Source of the DNA: Nocardia asteroides
GTDB lineage: Bacteria > Actinomycetota > Actinomycetes > Mycobacteriales > Mycobacteriaceae
Assembly: GCF_021183625.1 (NCBI RefSeq)
Contig: NZ_CP089214.1
Location: 2,046,001 to 2,110,000, forward strand
DNA length: 64,000 bases
Direction: 5' to 3'
The translations under genes were made by a program, and so were the position numbers. A model generated the notes under the pieces. The model worked only from the letters and a program-made list of their open reading frames with translations. It was not told the origin of the DNA and did no database searches. How positions within the stretch are numbered: position 1 is the stretch's first letter; the number at the start of each line of letters is the position of its first letter. Below, piece by piece: positions 16,288 to 24,431 of this stretch.

Positions 16288-16824
16288 ATGTCCGCGACCG
16301 ATCTGCTCGCGAACTATCAGGAATTCCGGACCAGGCGATTCCTGCGCAACGAGGCGCGCACCGGCGCCTGGCTGCCCGGCTGGCGCACCCGCTCCCGCCG
16401 CCGCGCGCTGGTGCTCGCACTGGCCGCGCTCTTCGCGGCGATGGTCGCCGTCGGCGCGGTGTGCGTGGCGAACCTGCGGGTCGGGCAGCTGCTCTGGATG
16501 ATCCCGGTGCTGCTCTTCCTGCCGACCTGGACGGTGCTGCAGGTGGTGTCCAGCAGGCAGAGCGACGCGCCGCGGAACGCGCTGGACGAGTACGAGATCG
16601 CCGAGCGCGACGCCGCCAGGTCGATCGGGCTCACCGTCACCCAGAGCGTCGCGCTCGTTCCGGCCTTCGCGCTGGTCATCGGCGCATCGATGGAGTCGCT
16701 GAGCGTCGGGTTCGGCTACGCCTGCGGGCTGTGGACGATCACCGCGCTGCTGATCGGCGGCTGCTCCCCGGCCATGATCCTGGCCTGGAACCGGCCCGAC
16801 CCGGAGCCGGAGGTCACGCTGTGA
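16288..16824 (+). CDS. Four-helix membrane protein of unknown function
   Basis: This 178-residue protein has two paired hydrophobic hairpins (ALVLALAALFAAMVAVGAVCV and LLWMIPVLLFLPTWTVLQVV; then SVALVPAFALVIGASMESL and GLWTITALLIGGCSPAMIL) joined by a charged loop. It starts one base after the HTH stop and overlaps the ABC ATPase start as GTGA. It may act as a partner or sensor for the ABC exporter or the HTH regulator; that is an inference from context. Confidence 0.75.
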   Translation: MSATDLLANYQEFRTRRFLRNEARTGAWLPGWRTRSRRRALVLALAALFAAMVAVGAVCVANLRVGQLLWMIPVLLFLPTWTVLQVVSSRQSDAPRNALDEYEIAERDAARSIGLTVTQSVALVPAFALVIGASMESLSVGFGYACGLWTITALLIGGCSPAMILAWNRPDPEPEVTL

Positions 16825-17717
16825 GCGGGACTCTGGAGCTCGACGGGCTGCGCAAGCGGTTCGGCGAGGTGACCGCGCTGGACGGGGTCGGGTTCGCGGT
16901 GGCGCCGGGCGAGATCTTCGGCTTCGTCGGCAGCAACGGCGCGGGCAAGACCACCACCATGCGGATCGTGCTCGGCGTGCTCGCCGCCGACGCGGGCAGC
17001 GTCCGGCTCGGCGGCCGCCCGGTGGACGCGGCGCTGCGCCGGACCATCGGCTACATGCCGGAGGAGCGCGGGCTCTACCCGAAGATGAAGGTGGGCGAGC
17101 AGCTCGAGTACCTCGCCGAGCTGCACGGGTCGAGCCGGGCGGCGGCGCGGAAGGCGGTGCGGCACTGGACCGAGCGGCTCGGCGTGGCCGATCGGAGCGG
17201 CGACACCGTCGACTCGCTGAGCCTCGGCAACCAGCAGCGGGTGCAGCTGGCCGCCGCGCTGGTGCACGACCCGGCCCTGCTGGTGCTGGACGAGCCGTTC
17301 TCCGGCCTCGACCCGGTCGCCGTCGACGTGATGAGCGCGGTGCTGCGGGAGAAGGCCGACGCCGGGGTGCCGGTCGTCTTCTCCAGCCACCAGCTGGAGC
17401 TGGTGCAGCGGCTCTGCGACCGGGTCGGGATCATCGCGGCGGGGCGGATGCGGGTCACCGGCTCGGTGGCCGAGCTGCGCGCGGGCGGGCAGCCCCGGCT
17501 GCTGGTCCGGGCGCCGGAGGCCGCGCCGGACTGGGCGGCCGCGCTGCCCGGCGTGCTCGGCTGGGAGCGCGACGGCGACCGCACCGTGCTCACCCTCGCC
17601 CCGGACGCCGACGAGCAGGCGCTGCTCGCGGCGGCGCTGCGCACCGGCCCGGTCCGCGAATTCGCCCCGCAGCGGCCGACCCTGACCGAACTGTACCGAG
17701 AGGTGGTGGCGGGATGA
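16821..17717 (+). CDS. ABC transporter ATP-binding protein (NatA-like)
   Basis: This cytoplasmic ATPase of an ABC-2 exporter has 298 residues. Walker A is GSNGAGKTT (near residue 40), the signature motif is the variant LSLGNQQRVQLA (near 135), and Walker B is LLVLDEPFSGLD (near 155). A C-terminal extension with SVAELR and RPTLTELYREVV is typical of NatA/Ccm-like exporters. Starts at GTG 16821 in a GTGA overlap and ends in an ATGA overlap with the permease gene. Confidence 0.92.
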   Translation: MSGTLELDGLRKRFGEVTALDGVGFAVAPGEIFGFVGSNGAGKTTTMRIVLGVLAADAGSVRLGGRPVDAALRRTIGYMPEERGLYPKMKVGEQLEYLAELHGSSRAAARKAVRHWTERLGVADRSGDTVDSLSLGNQQRVQLAAALVHDPALLVLDEPFSGLDPVAVDVMSAVLREKADAGVPVVFSSHQLELVQRLCDRVGIIAAGRMRVTGSVAELRAGGQPRLLVRAPEAAPDWAAALPGVLGWERDGDRTVLTLAPDADEQALLAAALRTGPVREFAPQRPTLTELYREVVAG

Positions 17718-18901
17718 CCGCGCCGAACCGGCTGCGCACCGTCGCCCTGATCGCCCGGCGCGAGTTCCTGGTGCAGCTGCGCGCCAAGAGCTTCCTGATC
17801 AGCACGGGGGTCGTGCTGCTTGCACTGGTGGCCGGGATCGCCGGGATCGCGGCCTTCGGCGGTGAGGCGGAGGAGCGCACCGCGACCGTCGCGGTGGTCG
17901 GGGACGACTCGCTCACACCGTGGCTGGAGAGTTCCGGCGCCGCCATCGGGACGACGGTCACCGTAGCGGTCGTCCCGGACGAGTCTGCCGCCCGCCACGA
18001 AATCACCTCCGGCACGGCCGATGCCGCGCTGGTTCCCGGCACCGGGGGCGCGGTCGTGGTCACCGAGACCGGGCTGGACGACGAGCTGCGCGCGGTGCTG
18101 GCGAGCGCGCTTGCCGGGCACGCCCAGGAGCAGGCGCTGCGCGCGCTCGAGGTGGACCCGGCGGCGGTGCGCGCCGCCGCCGAGGTGCGGCTGGACGAGC
18201 GGGCCATCGATCCGCCCGACCCGGCCGCCGGGGAGCGCGCCGTGCTCTCCATGTCGGTGGCGTTCGTGCTCTACCTGCAGATCCTGCTCTTCGGGGTGTA
18301 CGTGGCGATGGGCGTGGTCGAGGAGAAGTCGAGCCGGGTCGTCGAGGTGCTGCTGGCGACGGTGCGGCCGCTGCAGCTGCTCTGGGGCAAGATCATCGGG
18401 CTCGGCGTGGCCGGGCTGCTCCAGCTCACGCTGTACGGGGTGGCCGGTGTCGGCACCGCGCTCGGCACCGGGGTGCTCACGCTCACCGGCACGGCGCTCG
18501 GCACGCTGGCGGGCGCGCTCGGCTGGTTCGTGCTCGGCTTCCTGTTCTTCGCGGTGCTCTACGCGGCGGCCGGCTCGCTGGTCTCCAGGCAGGAGGATGT
18601 CAACTCCACGACGACGCCGCTCACCGTGCTCATCGTCGCCATGTTCGGCATCGCCTCGGTGGCGGTGCGCGACCCGGACGGCGCCCTGAGTGCCACGCTG
18701 AGCTGGGTGCCGCCGTTCTCCGCCATCCTCATGCCGCTGCGGATCGCGGCCGGGGTGGCGACGCCCGCGCAGATCGCGGGCACCGTGCTGCTCATGGTCG
18801 CGGTGACCGCCGGGCTCTCGCTGCTCGCCGCCCGGGTGTACGAGCGATCGGTGCTGCGCACCGGCGGGACCGTCTCCTGGCGGCAGGCGCTGCGCGGATA
18901 G
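17714..18901 (+). CDS. ABC-2 exporter permease (NatB-like)
   Basis: This 395-residue permease has an N-terminal helix after RREFLVQLRAKSFLIS, a large extracytoplasmic domain (about residues 50-170), then a cluster of helices. The central motif VVEEKSSRVVEVLLATVRPLQLLWGKIIG is typical of ABC-2 permeases of the NatB group. It is translationally coupled to the ATPase gene. NatAB-type systems export ions or toxic amphiphiles; the substrate here is unknown. Confidence 0.88.
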   Translation: MTAPNRLRTVALIARREFLVQLRAKSFLISTGVVLLALVAGIAGIAAFGGEAEERTATVAVVGDDSLTPWLESSGAAIGTTVTVAVVPDESAARHEITSGTADAALVPGTGGAVVVTETGLDDELRAVLASALAGHAQEQALRALEVDPAAVRAAAEVRLDERAIDPPDPAAGERAVLSMSVAFVLYLQILLFGVYVAMGVVEEKSSRVVEVLLATVRPLQLLWGKIIGLGVAGLLQLTLYGVAGVGTALGTGVLTLTGTALGTLAGALGWFVLGFLFFAVLYAAAGSLVSRQEDVNSTTTPLTVLIVAMFGIASVAVRDPDGALSATLSWVPPFSAILMPLRIAAGVATPAQIAGTVLLMVAVTAGLSLLAARVYERSVLRTGGTVSWRQALRG

Positions 18902-18990
18902 CGCCCGCGGGTTTCTCTCCGTTCCCCCTCCGCCCCAACTGGAACCCGTTACATTCACGGCCGGGGGCGCGGGAAGCGGGAGGTACCGGG

Positions 18991-20121
18991 ATGGGCGACG
19001 AGGCCGACCCGACGCAGCGACACCGATTGACCGTCAGCGCGGGCGATCTGGACGATTTCGGCGCGCGCCTGACAGCGTGGCTGGACGAGCGGGTGAGCGC
19101 GGACCACCCGCCCGCCGTGACCGTGACCGGCCGCCCGGAATCCGGCGGCATGTCGAGCACCACCATCCTCTTCGACGCGCACTGGACCGTCGACGGCCGC
19201 GCCGAGGGCGGCTCGTTCGTGGCCAGGATGGCGCCGGAGGCGGCCGCCTTCCCGGTCTTCCCGCAGTACGACCTGGCCGCCCAGTTCCGGGTGATCTCCG
19301 AGGTCGGTGCGGCGAGCCCGGTCCCGGTGCCGCCGCTGGTGTGGCTGGAGGAGAGCGACGCGCCGCTCGGCACGCCGTTCTTCGTCATGCGCCGGGTGGA
19401 CGGCGTTGTCCCGGCGGACAACCCGCCGTACGTCTTCGTCGGCTGGCTCTTCGACGCCACCCCGGAGCAGCGCGCCGAGGTCGGAATGGCCACCGTCGAC
19501 GTCATCGCGGACGTGCACGCCATCCCGCACGCCGAGGCCCGCTTCGGGCTGCCATCCGGGCCGGGGCAGCCGCTGCGCAGGCACGTGCGGGCCCAGCGCG
19601 CCTGGTATGACTGGGCGCTCGCCGACGACGGCTACCGCATCCCGATCATCGAGCGCGCCTTCGACTGGCTGGACGCGAACTGGCCCGCCGACCCCGGCCC
19701 CGCGGTGCTGTGCTGGGGCGACGCCAGGCCGGGGAACATCATCTGGGAGGAGTGGCGCCCGCTCGCGGTGCTGGACTGGGAGATGGCCGCGATCGTGCCG
19801 CGCGAGGTCGACCTGGGCTGGATCATCTTCATCCACCGCTTCTTCCAGGACATCGCGGAGCGCTTCGAGCAGCCGGGGCTGCCCGACTTCCTGCGCCGCG
19901 CGGACGTGGTGGCGCGGTACGAGTCCCGCACCGGCCACACCGTGCGCGACCTCGACTTCTACCTGGTGTACGCGGCGCTGCGGCACGCCATCGTGATGGC
20001 GCGGATCAAGCGCAGGATGATCCACTTCGGCGAGGACACCGACACCGCTGACCGCGACGACTACGTCATGCACCGGGCGAGCCTGGAGGCGCTGCTCGAC
20101 GGAGCCTATCGCTGGGAGTGA
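18991..20121 (+). CDS. Phosphotransferase family protein (APH fold)
   Basis: This 376-residue kinase-like protein has an aminoglycoside-phosphotransferase fold. A catalytic-loop-like motif is LCWGDARPGNIIW (the usual HGD is replaced by WGD), followed by the metal-binding VLDWEMA, near residues 240-260. The N-terminal lobe has SSTTILFDAHW. Such proteins in mycolic actinomycetes are often called acyl-CoA-dehydrogenase-associated kinases and seldom cause drug resistance. ATG at 18991 follows AGGT; upstream frame is non-coding. The neighbour just downstream is a pseudogene of a family often found beside such kinases (recollection, not checked). Confidence 0.8.
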   Translation: MGDEADPTQRHRLTVSAGDLDDFGARLTAWLDERVSADHPPAVTVTGRPESGGMSSTTILFDAHWTVDGRAEGGSFVARMAPEAAAFPVFPQYDLAAQFRVISEVGAASPVPVPPLVWLEESDAPLGTPFFVMRRVDGVVPADNPPYVFVGWLFDATPEQRAEVGMATVDVIADVHAIPHAEARFGLPSGPGQPLRRHVRAQRAWYDWALADDGYRIPIIERAFDWLDANWPADPGPAVLCWGDARPGNIIWEEWRPLAVLDWEMAAIVPREVDLGWIIFIHRFFQDIAERFEQPGLPDFLRRADVVARYESRTGHTVRDLDFYLVYAALRHAIVMARIKRRMIHFGEDTDTADRDDYVMHRASLEALLDGAYRWE

Positions 20122-20892
20122 CCGACTACGCCGCCGCGCCGGGCCCGCTCCCGTGCGCGCGGGTGACCACCGGCGACCGAAACTTCTACGAGCGCTCCTA
20201 CCTGAATCGCACGACCGGGACGGCACCTTCCTGATCCCAGGCTCGGCACCTACCCGAATCTCGGTATGGTGGGCGCGCTCCTGACCGTCCGGCGAAGGCA
20301 GAGCCAGCGCGCGGTGTGCTTCTCCAACGCAATGGGCCCGCGCCTGCTGGGGCAGCGGGCGGGCGAGATCCGGCTGGAGGTGCTCATCAAGCCGCTGCAC
20401 CGGATGCAGCTGATCTGTGAGCACGACGACCTCGCCGCCGACATCACCTGGACCGGCGCCTTCCCTGCCGTGCAGGAACAGCCGCACCTCAAGCCGGCCG
20501 GGGCGCGGCCGGTGTTCGATACCAGCCGCTGCCGGACGAGCGGCGCACGTTGAACGACGCGGTCTCCGGTGCAGAAGCTGCTTGAGCTGACGACGCCGGA
20601 CGGGAAGCCGCTGCCGATCGGGGTCGAGGTCGGCACAGGGATCGGGCTGCACGTCGGCTGCGGGTACGGCGTTGATCCGGACTGGCAGCACGAGCAGTGG
20701 AAGGGGCGGGGGGTCGTCAGCAGTCTGTACGACCTTGCCGACCCGGAGATCGTGTCCAGGCCGCCGTGGGGGGTCAGCGATTTCGTGGCGCGGGCGCGGT
20801 GCGGGGAGGCCGAGGAGTGGGGTTGGTTTGAGCACGCGAGCATCGGGCGGCACGACAGCGGACTCGCCGATCTGGGTTCGGTGGCGCCGTAG
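20119..20892 (+). pseudogene. Decayed gene, uncharacterised actinobacterial protein family
   Basis: Pieces of one protein appear in different frames. They begin with GTG at 20119 (VTDYAAAPGPLPCARVTTGDRNFYERSYLN), shift near 20230 into FLIPGLGTYPNLG...AVCFSNAMGPRLLGQRAG...LICEHDDLAADITWTGAFPAVQEQPH, run into a stop near 20553, and end with GIGLHVGCGYGVDPDWQHEQWKGRG...WGWFEHASIGRHDSG and a final stop at 20892. A segment of roughly 150 residues seems lost between the middle and end pieces. The overall order matches a roughly 350-400-residue family of unknown function; the identification rests on memory of that family. Confidence 0.65.
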
Positions 20893-20963
20893 TCGCGAGC
20901 GCAGCGGAGGCCCTCTTCCACAGCCCTCGAACGCGAGCAGGTTCCATGTGCGCAAACAACCCA

Positions 20964-23438
20964 TCACCTGAGCTTCAACCTCTTCCTCGATTCCAACGGA
21001 ATCCCGATTCTATCGAGAAGTGCGTCGGCATTACGCCGTGCACTATGCGCTGCCGTGTCGTCTCCGACCGCAACCAAGCTCTCAGACAGCCGAATCAGTG
21101 TTTCAGCCTCCTGATAGCCATCTCCGATGGCTTGCCATAAGACTACAGCCAACCGGTATGCGTCTACCGATTGAGAAAAATCTCCCATCCGATAGCGGAC
21201 ATCGCCAAGTAACGCCAGAGCGGTACATTCGCCATCACGGTCGCCCTCGCGCTGACACTGTTCGAGGGCGTCGGTGGCAAGAACAATCGACTTGGCGAAT
21301 TCGCCGAGGTTGGACTGGCTACGCGCCAAGTCGATCATCGCCCGTGCCCGACCATGGTGGTCAATGGCGGTATAGATCTCAAGTGCTTCTGCTGCGCACC
21401 TTCGAGCGTCCCGATAACGCCCCTGCCAGTTGAACAGTCGACACAACATCAGCAACGTGTGCGCCTGACCATCTCTATCTCCTAGTTGCCGATAGTTCTC
21501 AAGTGCACGCTCCTGCAACTCACGAGCCTCCCCGAAGCGCCCAAGGCGGGCGTTCGCGGTGCCGAGTATACGATTGATCCGAGCCTCGGCCGCTGCATCT
21601 TCGAGAATCCGGGCAGACTCTGCTGCGGTCTCGAGGATTTCGGACCATTGACTCCATCGCACCTGGCGGTACATGAACGTCGTCAACACTGCTGCCAACT
21701 GCCACGCAAACTGATGAAAACCGGATGCTGCCGCAATCCTGATAGAGGCAAGCAGTACGTCGAGTTTTGAGGCGAACCAATCGGCAGCGTCCCGCTGACC
21801 GAAGAATCGGCGAGAAGCCACTGAAACCTCTTCCGCAGCACCCAAGGGTTCCCAATAGGAGTCAAGGTGACGATCCGCATCGGACGCGGTACTGAGGAGG
21901 TAGCTGAAGAATCGCGCCAATGCCGAGTGCCGCACCTCTTCCGATTCTTCATATTCGAGCCTATCGCCCGCATAGATTCGTAGCAACTCATGCATCTGAA
22001 ACTTTCCGGCCGTACTGGCCTCGATCAGACTGCTCCGGAGAAGACCTTCGAGTAGTTTCCCCGCGACATCCGGTGTGGTGTCGGCGAGCGCCGATGCATC
22101 GAACCTGTCGAATGCTGTCCCCGGCACCAAACCCAGCAACCTGAAAAGTCTCGCAGAATCATCGTCCAAAGTTTCATATGACGCTCCAAGCACCGATCGC
22201 AGATTGAAATCGGCTCCTTCCAGCGCATCGAGCCGGTTGTCCGGCGCACGGAGGCGATCAACCAATTCAGTGAGCGGATAAACGTTCATCGCCGCCTGTG
22301 CGCCGACGATATTCAACGCGAGCGGTAGCCCGGTGCATAACCGAGCGATCCGTTCGAGTAGGAGCGATTCCAAGTCGTCGAACTCACGACCGATCCGCTT
22401 CTTCAGCAGATCCACGGAATCCGGCACAGACAGCTCTCCTACCGTGATGTTAACGGCACCGTAGTCGGCGACCAGCGTAGACAATTGCTGACGGCTGGTG
22501 ACGACGGTGAAACATAGTTCACCTCCGGGCAGGAGAGGTGTGACCTGCGACGCATCTTGAGCATTGTCGAGAACGACCAGAATTCGCTTTTCGGCCACAA
22601 CGGTGCGGTAGAGAGATTGCACCGAACTCAGATCGTCCGGAATCGCTGCATCCGGGATTCCAAGACCGAACAAGAAGGTGTGCATCGCACTCAGCGCCGA
22701 TGCCGGTTGATGTGAATCGAATCCGTGAAGATCCACATAGAGACAGCCGTCGCGGAACTTTTTTCGGTTTCGATGAGCCCATGCCAGTGCCAGCGACGTC
22801 TTGCCTACTCCGCCTGTACCAGAGAGGACACAGATCACAGGACTCGCGCCGGGGTGGTCGAACTGCTCCGCAAAAGCTCCATCTAGAACACCAAGCTCGC
22901 GGGTGCGACCAACGAAGGTGCGCGTGGGGGGTGGGAGTTGCTGTGGAGCAACAGAAACAATAGCGAGCGAAGGTCCAAGACGCTTCCCGCCGGGAGCGTC
23001 AGCCGCCTCCCACAACCTGCGGAACTCGCCCACATCGGCGTTCATGGCCTCGACCAGAGCACTGACCGTAGCCCAGGCCGGGATGCGGCCGACCCTCTCG
23101 ATAGCCGTGATCAAGTCGGTGCCGACGTGGGCTCGATCAGCGAGTTGCGGAACTGAGATCTTTGCGGCACGACGTGTTTCGACAAGAGCATCCCCGAGCC
23201 TCTCGGCAGCAGTCGGTTCTGCCAGGAGCGCAGTCTCGTCGACGCCCAGAGCCACAGCGAGCACGGCCAGCTCTTCGACAGTCACCGCCTGCCGTACACC
23301 GGACTCGATCTTCGCAATCGTGCTTCGCGTGAGCACGCCTCTGCAATGGTCAGCCAGTTTTTGCGCTGACCACCCTCGTTGCGTCCGCAATCGACGCACA
23401 CGGTACGCAACGTTGTGCGTGGCAATCGGCCGGGCCAT
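20964..23438 (-). CDS. STAND NTPase regulator: XRE-XRE-NB-ARC-TPR
   Basis: This 824-residue signal-transduction ATPase carries two N-terminal XRE-like HTH units (about residues 12-67 and 80-140), an NB-ARC ATPase with the entry motif TFVGRTREL (about 175), Walker A GTGGVGKT (about 205), Walker B ILVVLDNAQD (about 285) and the GLPLALNI motif (about 370), then a winged-helix region and a C-terminal TPR array (about 590-800; e.g. ARLGRFGEARELQERALENYRQLGDRDGQAHTLL). The ATG at 23438 follows GGAGAGGGT. Codon use is visibly more AT-rich than the flanks, suggesting transfer. It could be a transcription regulator of the AfsR/GerE-less type or the sensor of a conflict system with the divergent membrane protein. 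Confidence 0.85.
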   Translation of the reverse strand: MARPIATHNVAYRVRRLRTQRGWSAQKLADHCRGVLTRSTIAKIESGVRQAVTVEELAVLAVALGVDETALLAEPTAAERLGDALVETRRAAKISVPQLADRAHVGTDLITAIERVGRIPAWATVSALVEAMNADVGEFRRLWEAADAPGGKRLGPSLAIVSVAPQQLPPPTRTFVGRTRELGVLDGAFAEQFDHPGASPVICVLSGTGGVGKTSLALAWAHRNRKKFRDGCLYVDLHGFDSHQPASALSAMHTFLFGLGIPDAAIPDDLSSVQSLYRTVVAEKRILVVLDNAQDASQVTPLLPGGELCFTVVTSRQQLSTLVADYGAVNITVGELSVPDSVDLLKKRIGREFDDLESLLLERIARLCTGLPLALNIVGAQAAMNVYPLTELVDRLRAPDNRLDALEGADFNLRSVLGASYETLDDDSARLFRLLGLVPGTAFDRFDASALADTTPDVAGKLLEGLLRSSLIEASTAGKFQMHELLRIYAGDRLEYEESEEVRHSALARFFSYLLSTASDADRHLDSYWEPLGAAEEVSVASRRFFGQRDAADWFASKLDVLLASIRIAAASGFHQFAWQLAAVLTTFMYRQVRWSQWSEILETAAESARILEDAAAEARINRILGTANARLGRFGEARELQERALENYRQLGDRDGQAHTLLMLCRLFNWQGRYRDARRCAAEALEIYTAIDHHGRARAMIDLARSQSNLGEFAKSIVLATDALEQCQREGDRDGECTALALLGDVRYRMGDFSQSVDAYRLAVVLWQAIGDGYQEAETLIRLSESLVAVGDDTAAHSARRNADALLDRIGIPLESRKRLKLR

Positions 23439-23648
23439 ACCCTCTCCGCGGTTGGTGGAGCAACTATGAGCATAGTACTTGCAAAACTGCTCCGCAACGG
23501 AGCATTCTGGGAGCTGCAGTACTGGTCCACTTCGGGGAGTAGTTGTGAAGAGAGTCCTTTGGCCGCTGCGGTCGCGAGAACGTGACGCTGCCGCTTCGCC
23601 CATGCTCCGTCGATGCTCGGTGCTGGGCACAACGACAGAGGAGAATTC
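23439..23648. promoter_or_regulatory. Divergent promoter region with two dyads
   Basis: The 210-bp gap between the STAND NTPase and the membrane gene has a perfect dyad TGCTCCG-caa-CGGAGCA (23488-23504) and a second one CTATG-ag-CATAG (23464-23475). On the minus strand a -10-like TACTAT (about 23472-23477) overlaps the second dyad, so these could be operators for the double-HTH NTPase itself. Confidence 0.5.
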
Positions 23649-24059
23649 GTGAGGCGCGTGGAGAGCAGGATGCAGCCTCCACACGCCCGGGATAGATCAA
23701 CGCCTGCGAATTTGCTCGACTCGATCGATCGACAGGTAGCGCAGGCGATTCTGGACGACGCGGTGCTGGAGCGATACATGCGATTACTTCGCTTCGCCCG
23801 CACCACTATGATCAGCGTCGGATGCGTCTTGCTGGCCCTGTGTCTTGCAATCGGTTGCGGCGTCGGCGTTGCCGCACTGCTGGCTAGCTCGACTCCCTCG
23901 ACCGCGATAGGTTTCGGAGTGCTGGGGAGCACTGCGACGCTCGGCTTCGCCGCCCTTCGGTTTCGAGTAGCCCTTCGACGCCTGCGAAATCTCGATAGCA
24001 CCGCACGACCCAACCCCGCAGCGGCTGCAGAGCCCTCGTCCGAACCAACAGACGTCTGA
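23649..24059 (+). CDS. Small two-helix membrane protein, possible partner of the STAND NTPase
   Basis: This 136-residue protein has a charged N-terminal helix (ANLLDSIDRQVAQAILDDAVLERYMRLLRFARTT), two transmembrane helices (ISVGCVLLALCLAIGCGVGVAALL and AIGFGVLGSTATLGFAALRF), and a basic/acidic tail. The layout resembles the two-helix domain described beside TRADD-N/STAND conflict proteins, but the match was judged by eye only. GTG at 23649 was chosen because AGAGGAG lies six bases upstream. The gene shares the AT-richer composition of the NTPase and is divergent from it. It ends 3 bp before the convergent cobE stop. Confidence 0.65.
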   Translation: MRRVESRMQPPHARDRSTPANLLDSIDRQVAQAILDDAVLERYMRLLRFARTTMISVGCVLLALCLAIGCGVGVAALLASSTPSTAIGFGVLGSTATLGFAALRFRVALRRLRNLDSTARPNPAAAAEPSSEPTDV

Positions 24060-24062
24060 TCG

Positions 24063-24431
24063 CTAACTCGGCTTGCCAAGGTCTGCGGCTGCGATCGTGA
24101 CCACTCCGCGATAAGCAGTCTTCGGAACGATCAGTTCGCCACCTCCTGCAATCAGCGCGGCCGCTTCGGCGACAGAAGCGGTGCCTATTGATCCTGCTCG
24201 GATCGAGGGGTTCGGCACCCACACTTTGGTCAGTTCAGCAGCGGTATAAGCGCGAAGCGGGATACCGAGGCGCTCGGCTGCCTCCTGCGGACCCGCTTCG
24301 GCGGCGCGGGCCTTGAGAGTCGCCAGAGCGGCAATTTCATGCTCGCCGAGCACGGCACCGATGGCCGCGAGGATTGTTGCGGCTGCCGTCTCGGGGCGGA
24401 GCCCGATACCGACGACGAGTGGTTTAGGCAT
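24063..24431 (-). CDS. cobE: CobE/CbiG-C-terminal-domain cobalamin protein
   Basis: This 122-residue protein corresponds to the stand-alone C-terminal domain of CbiG (CobE family), with the hallmark start PLVVGIGLRPETAAATILAAI and VPNPSIRAGSIGTASVAEAAAL. The family takes part in ring contraction of cobalamin precursors; in the aerobic pathway CobE's precise role is unsettled. It overlaps the cobB start region by 8 bp and would be the last gene of the cob operon. Its composition is closer to the AT-richer island than to cobB. Confidence 0.82.
   Translation of the reverse strand: MPKPLVVGIGLRPETAAATILAAIGAVLGEHEIAALATLKARAAEAGPQEAAERLGIPLRAYTAAELTKVWVPNPSIRAGSIGTASVAEAAALIAGGGELIVPKTAYRGVVTIAAADLGKPS

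Noticed and set aside
18991..20121. Assignment of the APH-fold gene as an antibiotic-resistance gene
   Set aside because: The catalytic HGD is WGD and context is not typical of resistance; family name only is supported.
20893..20963. Possible attachment site or transposase at the island edge
   Set aside because: No tRNA gene, integrase, transposase or clear flanking direct repeat was seen here.
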